Positions 24,036 to 30,298 of a stretch of DNA of 38,257 nt are shown here, piece after piece; within the stretch, counting starts at the first letter, position 1, and the number at the start of each line of letters is the position of its first letter. Both the position numbers and the translations under genes were made by a program. The stretch spans positions 1 to 38,257 of the forward strand of contig JAGVBZ010000048.1 in NCBI GenBank assembly GCA_020059465.1. Direction: 5' to 3'. A model generated the notes under the pieces. That model saw only the letters and a list, made by a program, of their open reading frames with translations. It ran no database searches and was not told the origin of the DNA. This stretch comes from Brevinematales bacterium. Lineage in GTDB: Bacteria > Spirochaetota > Brevinematia > Brevinematales > GWF1-51-8.

Positions 24036-24255
24036 CCCCTGCCTCCTTTGGTTCCGCGCGGTCGCAGGTATTTCCCGGCTGAATCCTGTAGTTCATCCCT
24101 GCATCCAGACCAAGTTCTTTACAACGCCATTGAAAACCGAGAGAGCCGAATCCTATACCTTTGATTTCCTTAAAGATAGATGAAATACATCTTGAACACT
24201 TAACATCATTCTTTTTTCCCTTCCGGTAGTTTACGGCTATCTTTTTCTTCATCAT
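24022..24255 (-). CDS. Four-cysteine protein, paralogue 1
   Basis: 77 aa. Cysteines at CSRC, WRC and TCD plus the motif GFGSLGFQWRCKELGLD and TCDRA. A second copy lies at 26553-26783. Spacing CxxC-x22-C-x17-C suggests a zinc site. Function unknown. Start and stop overlap its neighbours. Confidence 0.75.
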   Translation of the reverse strand: MMKKKIAVNYRKGKKNDVKCSRCISSIFKEIKGIGFGSLGFQWRCKELGLDAGMNYRIQPGNTCDRAEPKEAGDADQ

Positions 24256-24539
24256 GCCGCTTTCCTCCTCTTGTCATTGCGAGGCCGCGTAGCGGTAGAA
24301 GCAATCGGTTCCTGAACAGACTGCTTCACTTCGTTCGCAGTGACATTTTTGTCATCCTGAGCACAGTCGAGGGATGATTTGATTATCCCCACCGCGAGGA
24401 ATACCCCCGCGACCACGGTATAGGTCACGAATACCCATTTAGTCATATCGTTCCACCCGGACAGCCCGCAGACCACCATAGCGGCGAACATAACAGCGTT
24501 CTCTACGCCGAACGCTGTTTTCCAATAATCACCCTTCAT
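24252..24539 (-). CDS. Small membrane protein with repeat-derived tail
   Basis: 95 aa with two hydrophobic segments (NAVMFAAMVVCGLSGW and WVFVTYTVVAGVFLAVGIIK). The last 40 residues (SLDCAQDDKNVTANEVKQSV onwards) are two dispersed repeats translated in frame. Overlaps the next start as ATGA. Function unknown. Confidence 0.65.
   Translation of the reverse strand: MKGDYWKTAFGVENAVMFAAMVVCGLSGWNDMTKWVFVTYTVVAGVFLAVGIIKSSLDCAQDDKNVTANEVKQSVQEPIASTATRPRNDKRRKAA
24275..24378. repeat. Two adjacent dispersed repeats in a membrane-protein gene
   Basis: GTCATTGCGAGGCCGCGTAG ... CGTTCGCAGTGACA and GTCATCCTGAGCACAGTCGA follow one another. Both are read in frame as the C-terminal tail of the 95-aa protein. 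Confidence 0.75.
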
Positions 24540-24639
24540 AGAGATACCCGTATCTGATTATTTCCAGTCCGAGCCAAACAAGGCCGAGACCGGCGATTAT
24601 ATTCCACATTTCCGACTCCCATGGACAGTAGTCCTTCAT
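24529..24639 (-). CDS. 36-aa membrane microprotein
   Basis: ATG 24639 overlaps the previous stop as ATGA, and the frame ends at TGA 24529 inside the next gene. The product is MKDYCPWESEMWNIIAGLGL followed by VWLGLEIIRYGYLYEG, with one hydrophobic segment. The tight coupling on both sides supports a real gene. Function unknown. Confidence 0.55.
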   Translation of the reverse strand: MKDYCPWESEMWNIIAGLGLVWLGLEIIRYGYLYEG

Positions 24640-24815
24640 TCAGCTTCCCGAATCGCTTCTATACGAGAATAAAGCAACCAAACTTCTATATCATGTAAAA
24701 TTACAAACACCGAGTTATTCATCCAATTAACACCTAATACTTTACGCCATATCCCTTGAATGAATATTTCTGTTTTTATACTAAAATGGTATTTATCAAA
24801 TTCTTCTCCAGTCAT
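24636..24815 (-). CDS. Small hypothetical protein
   Basis: 59 aa from ATG 24815 (ATGA overlap with the gene before). MTGEEFDKYHFSIKTEIFIQ ... VNWMNNSVFVILHDIEVWLL, a compact beta-like protein. No family recognised. AT-richer than its neighbours. Confidence 0.65.
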   Translation of the reverse strand: MTGEEFDKYHFSIKTEIFIQGIWRKVLGVNWMNNSVFVILHDIEVWLLYSRIEAIREAE

Positions 24816-25369
24816 TTTTCCAACCTCCGCTTCTCTGCTTCCCATTCCGCAAGCCTCTTCTCCATCAGCCCGTAATCCCGGAAGTAATCGAACACTTCCC
24901 AACGGGTGCTGAGTTCCTTATGCGCCGGGACTTTGACAAACGCGTGCCGGTGCGGAGAATCGGACAGCATCGCGACCGCGGCCCATTTTCCGAACTCACG
25001 CGCCCAGGTCAACTCCGCTACGCACCCGATACTGACCGCGTCCGCGCCCGTCAGGTCGCAGAACAGGACGTCGCAGATCAGGACGTTATTCCGGCATTCG
25101 TCGTAGATTCTCTCGTTATCCTCGCGCAGGTCGGAGGGTATCGGCCAGTCGTCGCGAATCTCACCGGCGACCTTCGGCGCGATCACGTCATACCCGTACT
25201 CGTGCAGTTTTGCCCGCAGGGTTAGGATATGCCGGTCGACGTCGGGTTTCAGCCGCCCCGATATCGGGATGGAAACATAGACCTTTATCTTTTCGTTCCG
25301 ACTCGCACGAAGCGAGGAGTCCCGCGAGTCCACGGATGGACAAGAGCGGGAATGCTTATTTTCATTCAT
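24812..25369 (-). CDS. Nucleoside 2-deoxyribosyltransferase-like protein
   Basis: 185 aa from ATG 25369 (coupled, ATGA). After a 24-residue repeat-derived N-terminus comes KVYVSIPISG, then NNVLICDVLFCDLTGADAVS and SIGCVAELTWAREFGK. This is the deoxyribosyltransferase fold with the GxxxE-type catalytic glutamate (DUF4406-like group). Such enzymes move bases between deoxyribosides or hydrolyse nucleotides, so it may adjust nucleotide pools together with the nearby MazG-like enzyme. Confidence 0.75.
   Translation of the reverse strand: MNENKHSRSCPSVDSRDSSLRASRNEKIKVYVSIPISGRLKPDVDRHILTLRAKLHEYGYDVIAPKVAGEIRDDWPIPSDLREDNERIYDECRNNVLICDVLFCDLTGADAVSIGCVAELTWAREFGKWAAVAMLSDSPHRHAFVKVPAHKELSTRWEVFDYFRDYGLMEKRLAEWEAEKRRLEK
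25297..25353. repeat. Double-hairpin repeat, copy g
   Basis: CGACTCGCACGAAGCGAGGA forms hairpin 1 (CTCGC/GCGAG). TCCCGC...GCGGGA encloses GTCCA-CGGA-TGGAC. It codes SCPSVDSRDSSLRASRNE at the N-terminus of the deoxyribosyltransferase-like protein. Confidence 0.88.
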
Positions 25370-25518
25370 ACTTCCCCCCTGCGTAACGATTCCTCGATCA
25401 TCCATGCGATATCGTCGTCGACTAAAAGAATAGCGTTATCGTCTAATAGACGCCACGCCCACCAGATCAGCCCGGCGGCCGCTACCGCCGCGAGCGAATA
25501 CCAGAACCAGCTGTGCAT
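25366..25518 (-). CDS. 50-aa single-span membrane protein
   Basis: From ATG 25518, directly after the MazG-like stop. MHSWFWYSLAAVAAAGLIWW is a membrane segment; the remainder (DDNAILLVDDDIAWMIEESL) is acidic. Its stop overlaps the next start. Function unknown. Confidence 0.65.
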   Translation of the reverse strand: MHSWFWYSLAAVAAAGLIWWAWRLLDDNAILLVDDDIAWMIEESLRRGEV

Positions 25519-25520
25519 CC

Positions 25521-26108
25521 TTATATCCTCTTGCCGTGTTTGTACGAACGGCCCGTATTGTAGTTCATTTTCCGCATCATAGCCTCCTCCAAGTCCCACC
25601 CCCGAAGCAGGCAGTAAAACACCGTGCGAAGGATAATAGTCGCGAAACTATGGTCGAGGGCGATATGCTTATGCAGTTGGGAGTAAAATTCCAGTTCGGT
25701 CTTTTCCCCGTCGTTCCAATTCCGCTTCGCGGCCTCTTTTAACGCCATCGGGATCATATGGTCGAACTTCTCGGCGTTGAGGGGGAAAACAATGCCCTTC
25801 ATTCCCCGCGCGGTATCGACTATTCTGATGATCAGGTCGCCGAGTTCGACAGCCTGTCCTTCGATTTTATGCGTAATATCCGCTATCCGTTCGAACTGCG
25901 GCATATCGGGCGTAATGATCTCGTTGCGGATATAATACAAGCCGGGCATTCCTTCCCGCGATTCCTCGACCGCTTCGGATACTTCCGTATGGAAAAGCGC
26001 CTTTTGTTCCTCGTAACTCGGTATCGGTTCCCAAAATCCGTGGGCTAACGCGTTCTCGTGAACCGCGTCCGCGAACGAGGCCATCCGCATCCCTTTCCAA
26101 AATATCAT
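25521..26108 (-). CDS. MazG-like NTP pyrophosphohydrolase
   Basis: 195 aa from ATG 26108 (SD GGAGGTAGAAGT). All-alpha NTP-PPase pattern: LFHTEVSEAVEESREG supplies ExxE and IEGQAVELGDLIIRIVDTAR supplies ExxD magnesium ligands. The end MNYNTGRSYKHGKR is typical of phage members. It would hydrolyse (d)NTPs or an alarmone-type nucleotide. Coupled to the HNH gene upstream. Confidence 0.82.
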   Translation of the reverse strand: MIFWKGMRMASFADAVHENALAHGFWEPIPSYEEQKALFHTEVSEAVEESREGMPGLYYIRNEIITPDMPQFERIADITHKIEGQAVELGDLIIRIVDTARGMKGIVFPLNAEKFDHMIPMALKEAAKRNWNDGEKTELEFYSQLHKHIALDHSFATIILRTVFYCLLRGWDLEEAMMRKMNYNTGRSYKHGKRI

Positions 26109-26551
26109 ACTTCTACCTCCGACCGCACGGATGCGGAAGTCCCGCGCGGACAAGGATGTCCTGGAGCGGGACGATTATCTGATAATTCTTTCATTCTTTC
26201 TATCACCTCGTCCGGGATAACGCATTCGTCCATTACGGCGAGCTTCCGGGCGACATACCCCGCGATCCGGCGGAGTTCCGCCAGTTCCTTATTCTCCCGG
26301 CGGTTCTTCGCATGATACGCGCGGTCGAGACGGAAGTGGCAACGCTGGCACGCGACCAGCAGATTGCCGTCGGTGTTATTCCATGTATCGAAGTCTATAT
26401 GGTGCACGGTCAGCACGACCATGCTTTTCGTCTTCCAGTGCGGTTTCCCATGCTCGGCCCCGCACATCTCGCATTTCCACCCGACCGCGACCTTCCGCCG
26501 GTACGAAATCTCCTTCCAGTCGGGCGGGTAATTCGACCAGTCGACCGGCAT
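26105..26551 (-). CDS. HNH endonuclease
   Basis: 148 aa. CEMCG and CQRCH zinc pairs flank the HNH core VLTVHHIDFDTWNNTDGNLL. Could be a homing-type or packaging-associated nuclease; its location among early genes, away from terminase, favours an early DNA role. The C-terminus (RPAPGHPCPRGTSASVRSE) is a translated double-hairpin repeat. Confidence 0.87.
   Translation of the reverse strand: MPVDWSNYPPDWKEISYRRKVAVGWKCEMCGAEHGKPHWKTKSMVVLTVHHIDFDTWNNTDGNLLVACQRCHFRLDRAYHAKNRRENKELAELRRIAGYVARKLAVMDECVIPDEVIERMKELSDNRPAPGHPCPRGTSASVRSEVEV
26119..26173. repeat. Double-hairpin repeat, copy h
   Basis: CGACCGCACGGATGCGGAAG is hairpin 1. TCCCGC...GCGGGA encloses GGACAAGGATGTCC. It forms the end of the HNH gene, and its GTC boundary adjoins the GGAGG SD of the MazG-like gene. 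Confidence 0.88.
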
Positions 26552-26552
26552 C

Positions 26553-26783
26553 TTATTCCGCCACCGTACGCAGACATGCTTTGTCGCACGTATCCGCGTG
26601 GCTGATCTTCTCGTCCTTCCGGTAATCGAGGCCGATCAGAAGGCACCGCCACTGCATACCGAAACTCTGCAGGTTCCATCCGAGTATCTGCATGAACCGT
26701 GAGAACTCGCAATCCCGGCAACGGATATCCCCGTCCCGCGCGGGACGGTAATTGTTCGCCTTTTTGATTTCAAGCGGGGTCAT
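26553..26783 (-). CDS. Four-cysteine protein, paralogue 2
   Basis: 76 aa. CRDC near residue 22, NLQSFGMQWRCLLIGLD and ADTCDKA correspond residue by residue to the protein at 24022-24255. Likely zinc binding. Located between the gp16-like and HNH genes; function unknown. Confidence 0.75.
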   Translation of the reverse strand: MTPLEIKKANNYRPARDGDIRCRDCEFSRFMQILGWNLQSFGMQWRCLLIGLDYRKDEKISHADTCDKACLRTVAE

Positions 26784-26787
26784 TTAA

Positions 26788-27231
26788 TTACTCCTCTGGA
26801 CACTTCGACTTTCGCTCACCTGCATTCTGCTTCGCAGAAGTAGACATGGTGTCCGTTCGGTTGCCGAGCGGAGCCGAGGCACGATGGTACCTTTTCAACG
26901 CCTCGATGACCTTCCGCGCTTCGTGCGTTTTGAGGTCGCCGGGGGATTTCACCGTCCGGGACACGATCTTACCGCAAAATCCCGGCAGGTTATTAACCGT
27001 CCCTTTTGCGAGATCCCGAATCTTAATTAACTGCGCGTCGGTGGCCATTCCCGCGGCGTTTAACAGCTTCTCGAAGACGATTTTAATATCCCGGTAACGC
27101 GCGTAACTCAATTCCGTAGAACTCTCTACGCCGAATCCGCCGAGAAGCGCGCGGTAGGATTCTTCGTCCATTCCGAGCCTCTGCTTCCAGATATGAATCT
27201 TGGCTATTTCAGCCTTACCGATTGTCTTCAT
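26788..27231 (-). CDS. gemA: Mu gp16 / GemA-family regulatory protein (DUF1018)
   Basis: 147 aa from ATG 27231 (ATGA overlap). AEIAKIHIWKQRLGMDEESY, RALLGGFGVESSTELS, YRDIKIVFEKLLNAAG and the later KVIEALKRYH helix match the DUF1018 family next to early genes of Mu-like phages, linked to modulation of host gene expression. The last 30 residues (RASAPLGNRTDTMSTSAKQN onwards) come from a dispersed repeat. Confidence 0.83.
   Translation of the reverse strand: MKTIGKAEIAKIHIWKQRLGMDEESYRALLGGFGVESSTELSYARYRDIKIVFEKLLNAAGMATDAQLIKIRDLAKGTVNNLPGFCGKIVSRTVKSPGDLKTHEARKVIEALKRYHRASAPLGNRTDTMSTSAKQNAGERKSKCPEE
26797..26887. repeat. Dispersed repeat in the gp16/GemA-like gene
   Basis: GACACTTCGACTTTCGCTCA, CATTCTGCTTCGCAGAAGTA and GAGCGGAGCCGAGGCACG follow in a row, related to 4655-4706. 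Translated in frame as the C-terminal tail. Confidence 0.65.
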
Positions 27232-27635
27232 CTTTTTCTCCAAAGAGGAAAAAATTGAATCGATACTGCTTTTCTACCATCCTTGTATATTTTTGTAGCA
27301 TTAACCTTTTTATATTCTATTTCGCCTAAAAAATTCTTGATTATTTTCTCTGCTTCTTCAACACTTGGAATACGTTCGGCAAAACAAATCGCCGAATTCA
27401 TGATTATACCAAAAGCCTTTTCTTCCTTCTTATCTCGATTCAATAAAAACAAATTAATACTGGTAAGATGAATAATAAGGACGGCATACTGTCCTTTTTT
27501 CTCGTCGGAATCAATTATTGAAATCCATTCGATTTTTTTATTATCGCGCAACCACTCGGTAAGTTCTTGAATCGTATTTGCCATTACATCCAAATAGCAA
27601 TCACAATCCGGCCATTTGTTTACAACGTTAATCAT
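27228..27635 (-). CDS. Hypothetical protein, AT-rich insert
   Basis: 135 aa from ATG 27635 (SD GGAGAGGACG). INVVNKWPDCDCYLDVMANT, IEWISIIDSDEKKGQYAVLI and EEAEKIIKNFLGEIEYKKVN suggest a compact alpha/beta protein. No family recognised. Base composition is clearly lower in GC than both neighbours, suggesting later acquisition. Confidence 0.7.
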   Translation of the reverse strand: MINVVNKWPDCDCYLDVMANTIQELTEWLRDNKKIEWISIIDSDEKKGQYAVLIIHLTSINLFLLNRDKKEEKAFGIIMNSAICFAERIPSVEEAEKIIKNFLGEIEYKKVNATKIYKDGRKAVSIQFFPLWRKR

Positions 27636-27758
27636 CGTCCTCTCCATTTCTAAACGGGGTGTCATGCGGGGCATTCGCCCCGCCGCACCCCTTTTCCATT
27701 TTAGTACCGTTTAGCTATTGAGTGCCTTGGGAACGGCGGCCCTTATCATCACTCTGCT

Positions 27759-27837
27759 TGCCGGGAGCAGGATTTGAACCTGCGTCCTCATCTTCCGAAT
27801 TAATCGGACGGTATTCTCCCGATTGAAATATCCCGGC
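27759..27837 (-). tRNA. tRNA-like gene, degenerate
   Basis: 79 nt. Perfect 7-bp acceptor stem (GCCGGGA with TCCCGGC, discriminator A), perfect T-arm (GCAGG, TTCAAAT, CCTGC) and a D-loop-like AATCGGGA. The D stem is 3 bp. The anticodon stem is weak; one fold gives loop ATTAATT with anticodon UAA. Either a degenerate tRNA-Leu-like gene or a tRNA mimic. It lies in a gap of about 200 bp that also holds the hairpin GCGGGGCATTCGCCCCGC at 27666-27683. Confidence 0.45.
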
Positions 27838-27843
27838 TATTCA

Positions 27844-28029
27844 TTACCTTAACAAATTCGCGTCGCCGGTCTCGACGGCGCGGATGAATTTCTGCAACTT
27901 CAATTCTTCCATTTCCATCCGCCGCCGTCTCTCTCTCATCGTTTCGCCGGAATACCCGGCTCTTCCGGACGGAGACCGATGATTCTGTTTCCATGCTCGC
28001 GTATTTCTGACCGCCCGCTTTTTGCTCAT
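27844..28029 (-). CDS. Small basic protein after Gam
   Basis: 61 aa. MSKKRAVRNTRAWKQNHRSP and RERRRRMEMEELKLQKFIRA: strongly basic, helical. Its start overlaps the gam stop (ATGA). A competing longer frame here is a shadow. Nucleic-acid binding is plausible. Confidence 0.6.
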   Translation of the reverse strand: MSKKRAVRNTRAWKQNHRSPSGRAGYSGETMRERRRRMEMEELKLQKFIRAVETGDANLLR

Positions 28030-28589
28030 GCGGCACCACCATCCCTGTCACTGAGCGAAGCCGAAGTGTCGGCGAGTTCTTTATCCAATTCCCCCTCCAT
28101 CGCGGCGATAATCTTATCGATCTCGCCGTCGGTCGCGCTGATCACCAGCTCGTCCACGTCGGCCTTGATCTCGACTCCGATAGCCTTCAGGTCGGAGGCG
28201 GTCAGCGATTTCAGGCTATCCTTGATGACCGATTCCTTCGTCTGAATCATCAGCTTCGCCTGTTTTTCGCCGAACTTCTTTCTGATCAGCACGATAGTCT
28301 GTTCCTGCGACAGGATGACCGTCTCGCCGGTCTTCTTCCGGTACCCGATCTTGATACCGTGCATAATCTGCGTCTTCGGTTTCCCGAATAATTCCTTGTT
28401 CGCTTCGATCACTCCCGCGAGTTCGGACTTCTTATCCGCCATACGGACGAAGAGACGCTTGAGCTTCTGCATATACCCGCGCTTGACTGCTTCGATCTCG
28501 CCCTGGAGCGTGGCCAGTTCGTTCGCGAGAGCCTCGCGCGCGTCGGCGTACTCCTTGACCGGCTTGTCCAAAATCTCGATATGGTTCAT
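28026..28589 (-). CDS. gam: Mu Gam-like DNA end-binding protein
   Basis: 187 aa. The coiled start (LATLQGEIEAVKRGYMQKLK), KPKTQIMHGIKIGYRKKTGE and the following helices match Mu Gam, which coats DNA ends and blocks exonuclease. SD AAAGGAGGTTAA. The C-terminus (DTSASLSDRDGGAA) contains the CTGAGCGAAGCCGAAG repeat in frame. Confidence 0.85.
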   Translation of the reverse strand: MNHIEILDKPVKEYADAREALANELATLQGEIEAVKRGYMQKLKRLFVRMADKKSELAGVIEANKELFGKPKTQIMHGIKIGYRKKTGETVILSQEQTIVLIRKKFGEKQAKLMIQTKESVIKDSLKSLTASDLKAIGVEIKADVDELVISATDGEIDKIIAAMEGELDKELADTSASLSDRDGGAA

Positions 28590-28602
28590 TTAACCTCCTT
28601 TT

Positions 28603-28672
28603 GTCTGCCTTCGTCAGTGTAGGGAGACAATCCCCTACAGACCCCCCGCGCGAGCGGGGAGTTTCGGCTATT
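28603..28672 (-). other. Structured leader upstream of gam
   Basis: On the minus strand CCCCGCTCGCGCGGGG (28644-28659) is a 6-bp hairpin. GTCTG...CAGAC (28603-28642) encloses TAGGG...CCCTA. They end 5 nt before the gam SD. Could be a regulatory hairpin pair or another repeat copy. Confidence 0.4.
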
Positions 28673-28927
28673 TTAGGAGGCCCCTCCCGTTGGGGCGAGC
28701 GACTCACATGGATATGGAAGTCCCGCGCGCACAGGATGTGCAGGAGCGGGATCGATATCTGCTTCAAGTTTCTCTTTAATCTCCATTGCGAGGTCGACTT
28801 CCATCCCGATGATCCAATTATGCAGTTCGCGTAAAGTGCGCATATCTTCAAGGTTAGGATTTTCGAGCATGGTACGGAGTATCTTCACATCGCGCTCGAG
28901 CATCGTCTCTTTACTTTCCTTTGCCAT
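28673..28927 (-). CDS. Small helical early protein with repeat-derived tail
   Basis: 84 aa, SD CAGGAGGAAACG. MLERDVKILRTMLENPNLED and LRELHNWIIGMEVDLAMEIK are helical; no family recognised. From about residue 58 the sequence is a translated double-hairpin repeat (DPAPAHPVRAGLPYPCESLA), so the ancestral end may be about 58 residues. Confidence 0.6.
   Translation of the reverse strand: MAKESKETMLERDVKILRTMLENPNLEDMRTLRELHNWIIGMEVDLAMEIKEKLEADIDPAPAHPVRAGLPYPCESLAPTGGAS
28700..28753. repeat. Double-hairpin repeat, copy i
   Basis: CGACTCACATGGATATGGAAG, shortened hairpin 1. TCCCGC...GCGGGA encloses GCACA-GGA-TGTGC, a fully rebuilt inner stem compared with other copies. Confidence 0.82.
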
Positions 28928-28954
28928 CGTTTCCTCCTGTTTTCATATCTTCCT

Positions 28955-29009
28955 CCGACCGCATGGATGCGGAAGTCCCGCGGGGACATGGATGTCTGGG
29001 AGCGGGACT
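28955..29009. repeat. Double-hairpin repeat, copy j
   Basis: CGACCGCATGGATGCGGAAG, then TCCCGC...GCGGGA around GACA-TGGA-TGTC. It lies between muB and the 84-aa gene. GTCGGAGGAAGATATG on its left opens an 11-codon leader (28911-28946). Confidence 0.85.
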
Positions 29010-29949
29010 ACAATAGTGCGGCGGCCGCTTCGTTGATGATCCCGATATCCAGTCCCTTATTATTCAGCGACATCAGACGCTGGGTGCGGATGATGAGATT
29101 GACGAGCTTCCGGGCGTTCCCCTGCGCGACCTTATGCAGGTGCGCGATAATCGATTCCGATGCGTCGAGGACGTTCCCGGTGATCATTCGCGTATCGTCG
29201 AGCGTCAATTGCGGGAGTTTGACCGCGAACATGCGGCTGAATATCTGGCGGTACTTCTCGGACACGGACGATATCATCTTCTTCAGCTTCTCGAGGCCGA
29301 TCAGCACGACGGGAACTTCGGCTTCGTCATGAATACGCCGGAGTACGTCGAGAGCCTTGACGTTCAGGTAATCCGCTTCGTCCACGATGATCATGCGCCC
29401 GGTTCCGCGCAGTTTTGCGACTATCTCGTCGAACAGCACGTCTTTCCTGCCGGTATTCTGCAGGCCGAGGCTGTCGGCAATCGCTTTCAGGATAGTCGCG
29501 TCTTTGTAAGTGGGGTTGACCCTAATAAGCGATGTGGTGGACGGGTGTTCGTGTGTGTAGAAATCGAGAGCCATCGTTTTGCCGAGTCCCGCATCGCCGA
29601 CGATAACGGTAATCATCTTGTCGGACTGCGCGATCTCGAGGCTGTACATGATGTTCTTGTAGATGCTGGTCGCCTGAAAATCCGGGCGTTTGAGCGATAT
29701 CCGTTCCTTCGTCCGTTCACGTTCGACCACATCCATCATCTTCGCAATAGCCGCGTCTTTGTCTCCCAAATAACTTCCGCTGAGCACCTGGCTGACTACC
29801 GATGACGATACGCCCGCCATCTGACCGAATTTGTTCTGCGAAATCCCTTTAAGGTCGATGAAGTTTTGGATCTCGCTGATCCTGCCTTTGAGCCGGTCTT
29901 CCTCGGTTGTCAAGTCGGGGCCGGTCTCGTCAAACATGCCGTCTGTCAT
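29008..29949 (-). CDS. muB: MuB-like AAA+ transposition target protein
   Basis: 313 aa from ATG 29949 (SD AGGAGGATTCT). N-terminal HTH (ISQNKFGQMAGVSSSVVSQV), Walker A VIVGDAGLGKTMALDF near residue 107, Walker B RMIIVDEADYLN near 175 and C-terminal helices. It delivers target DNA to the MuA-like transposase and stimulates it. The next gene upstream is a small membrane protein, not MuA directly. Confidence 0.92.
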   Translation of the reverse strand: MTDGMFDETGPDLTTEEDRLKGRISEIQNFIDLKGISQNKFGQMAGVSSSVVSQVLSGSYLGDKDAAIAKMMDVVERERTKERISLKRPDFQATSIYKNIMYSLEIAQSDKMITVIVGDAGLGKTMALDFYTHEHPSTTSLIRVNPTYKDATILKAIADSLGLQNTGRKDVLFDEIVAKLRGTGRMIIVDEADYLNVKALDVLRRIHDEAEVPVVLIGLEKLKKMISSVSEKYRQIFSRMFAVKLPQLTLDDTRMITGNVLDASESIIAHLHKVAQGNARKLVNLIIRTQRLMSLNNKGLDIGIINEAAAALL

Positions 29950-29957
29950 AGAATCCT

Positions 29958-30013
29958 CCTGTATCATGGATGATACAATCCCGCGAGTCCATGGATGGAC
30001 GAGAGCGGGACTG
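29958..30013. repeat. Double-hairpin repeat, copy k
   Basis: Hairpin 1 here is TGTATCAT-GGAT... pairing with GATACA, entirely different bases from other copies but the same fold. TCCCGC...GCGGGA encloses GTCCA-TGGA-TGGAC. Directly abuts the muB SD. Confidence 0.88.
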
Positions 30014-30022
30014 CTCCCATGT

Positions 30023-30211
30023 TTATTTCTTGCTCAAGTGTTCTCTCCTGAGTTTCGCAAGTTCTGCCTGTATCTCGCGGATACGTTTAGGCGTATCCCC
30101 TGCGGTATTCACGATACGTTTCAGGGCAGAACGGTATCCTATTATGTTACCGGCTATTATCCCCGCAATCAGACTTCCCGCCGCTATCAAAATCCATGCA
30201 ATATCAGTCAT
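30023..30211 (-). CDS. Small membrane protein between muA and muB
   Basis: 62 aa. One membrane segment (IAWILIAAGSLIAGIIAGNI) then a charged coil (RIREIQAELAKLRREHLSKK). SD GGGAGGAATAA. Function unknown. Confidence 0.65.
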   Translation of the reverse strand: MTDIAWILIAAGSLIAGIIAGNIIGYRSALKRIVNTAGDTPKRIREIQAELAKLRREHLSKK

Positions 30212-30298
30212 TTATTTATTCCTCCCGCTTCTTCATGGTTCGACCTGCTCACCATGACAATCTGTTATTGACCGCTTCGCAAACTCGATGTGACAGCG

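Noticed and set aside
27800-28051. 83-aa minus-strand frame overlapping gam
   Set aside because: The frame at 27844-28029 is coupled to gam by ATGA and is the better choice; the longer frame also runs through the tRNA-like element.
29134-29805. 223-aa plus-strand frame
   Set aside because: Antisense to the muB-like ATPase with intact Walker motifs.
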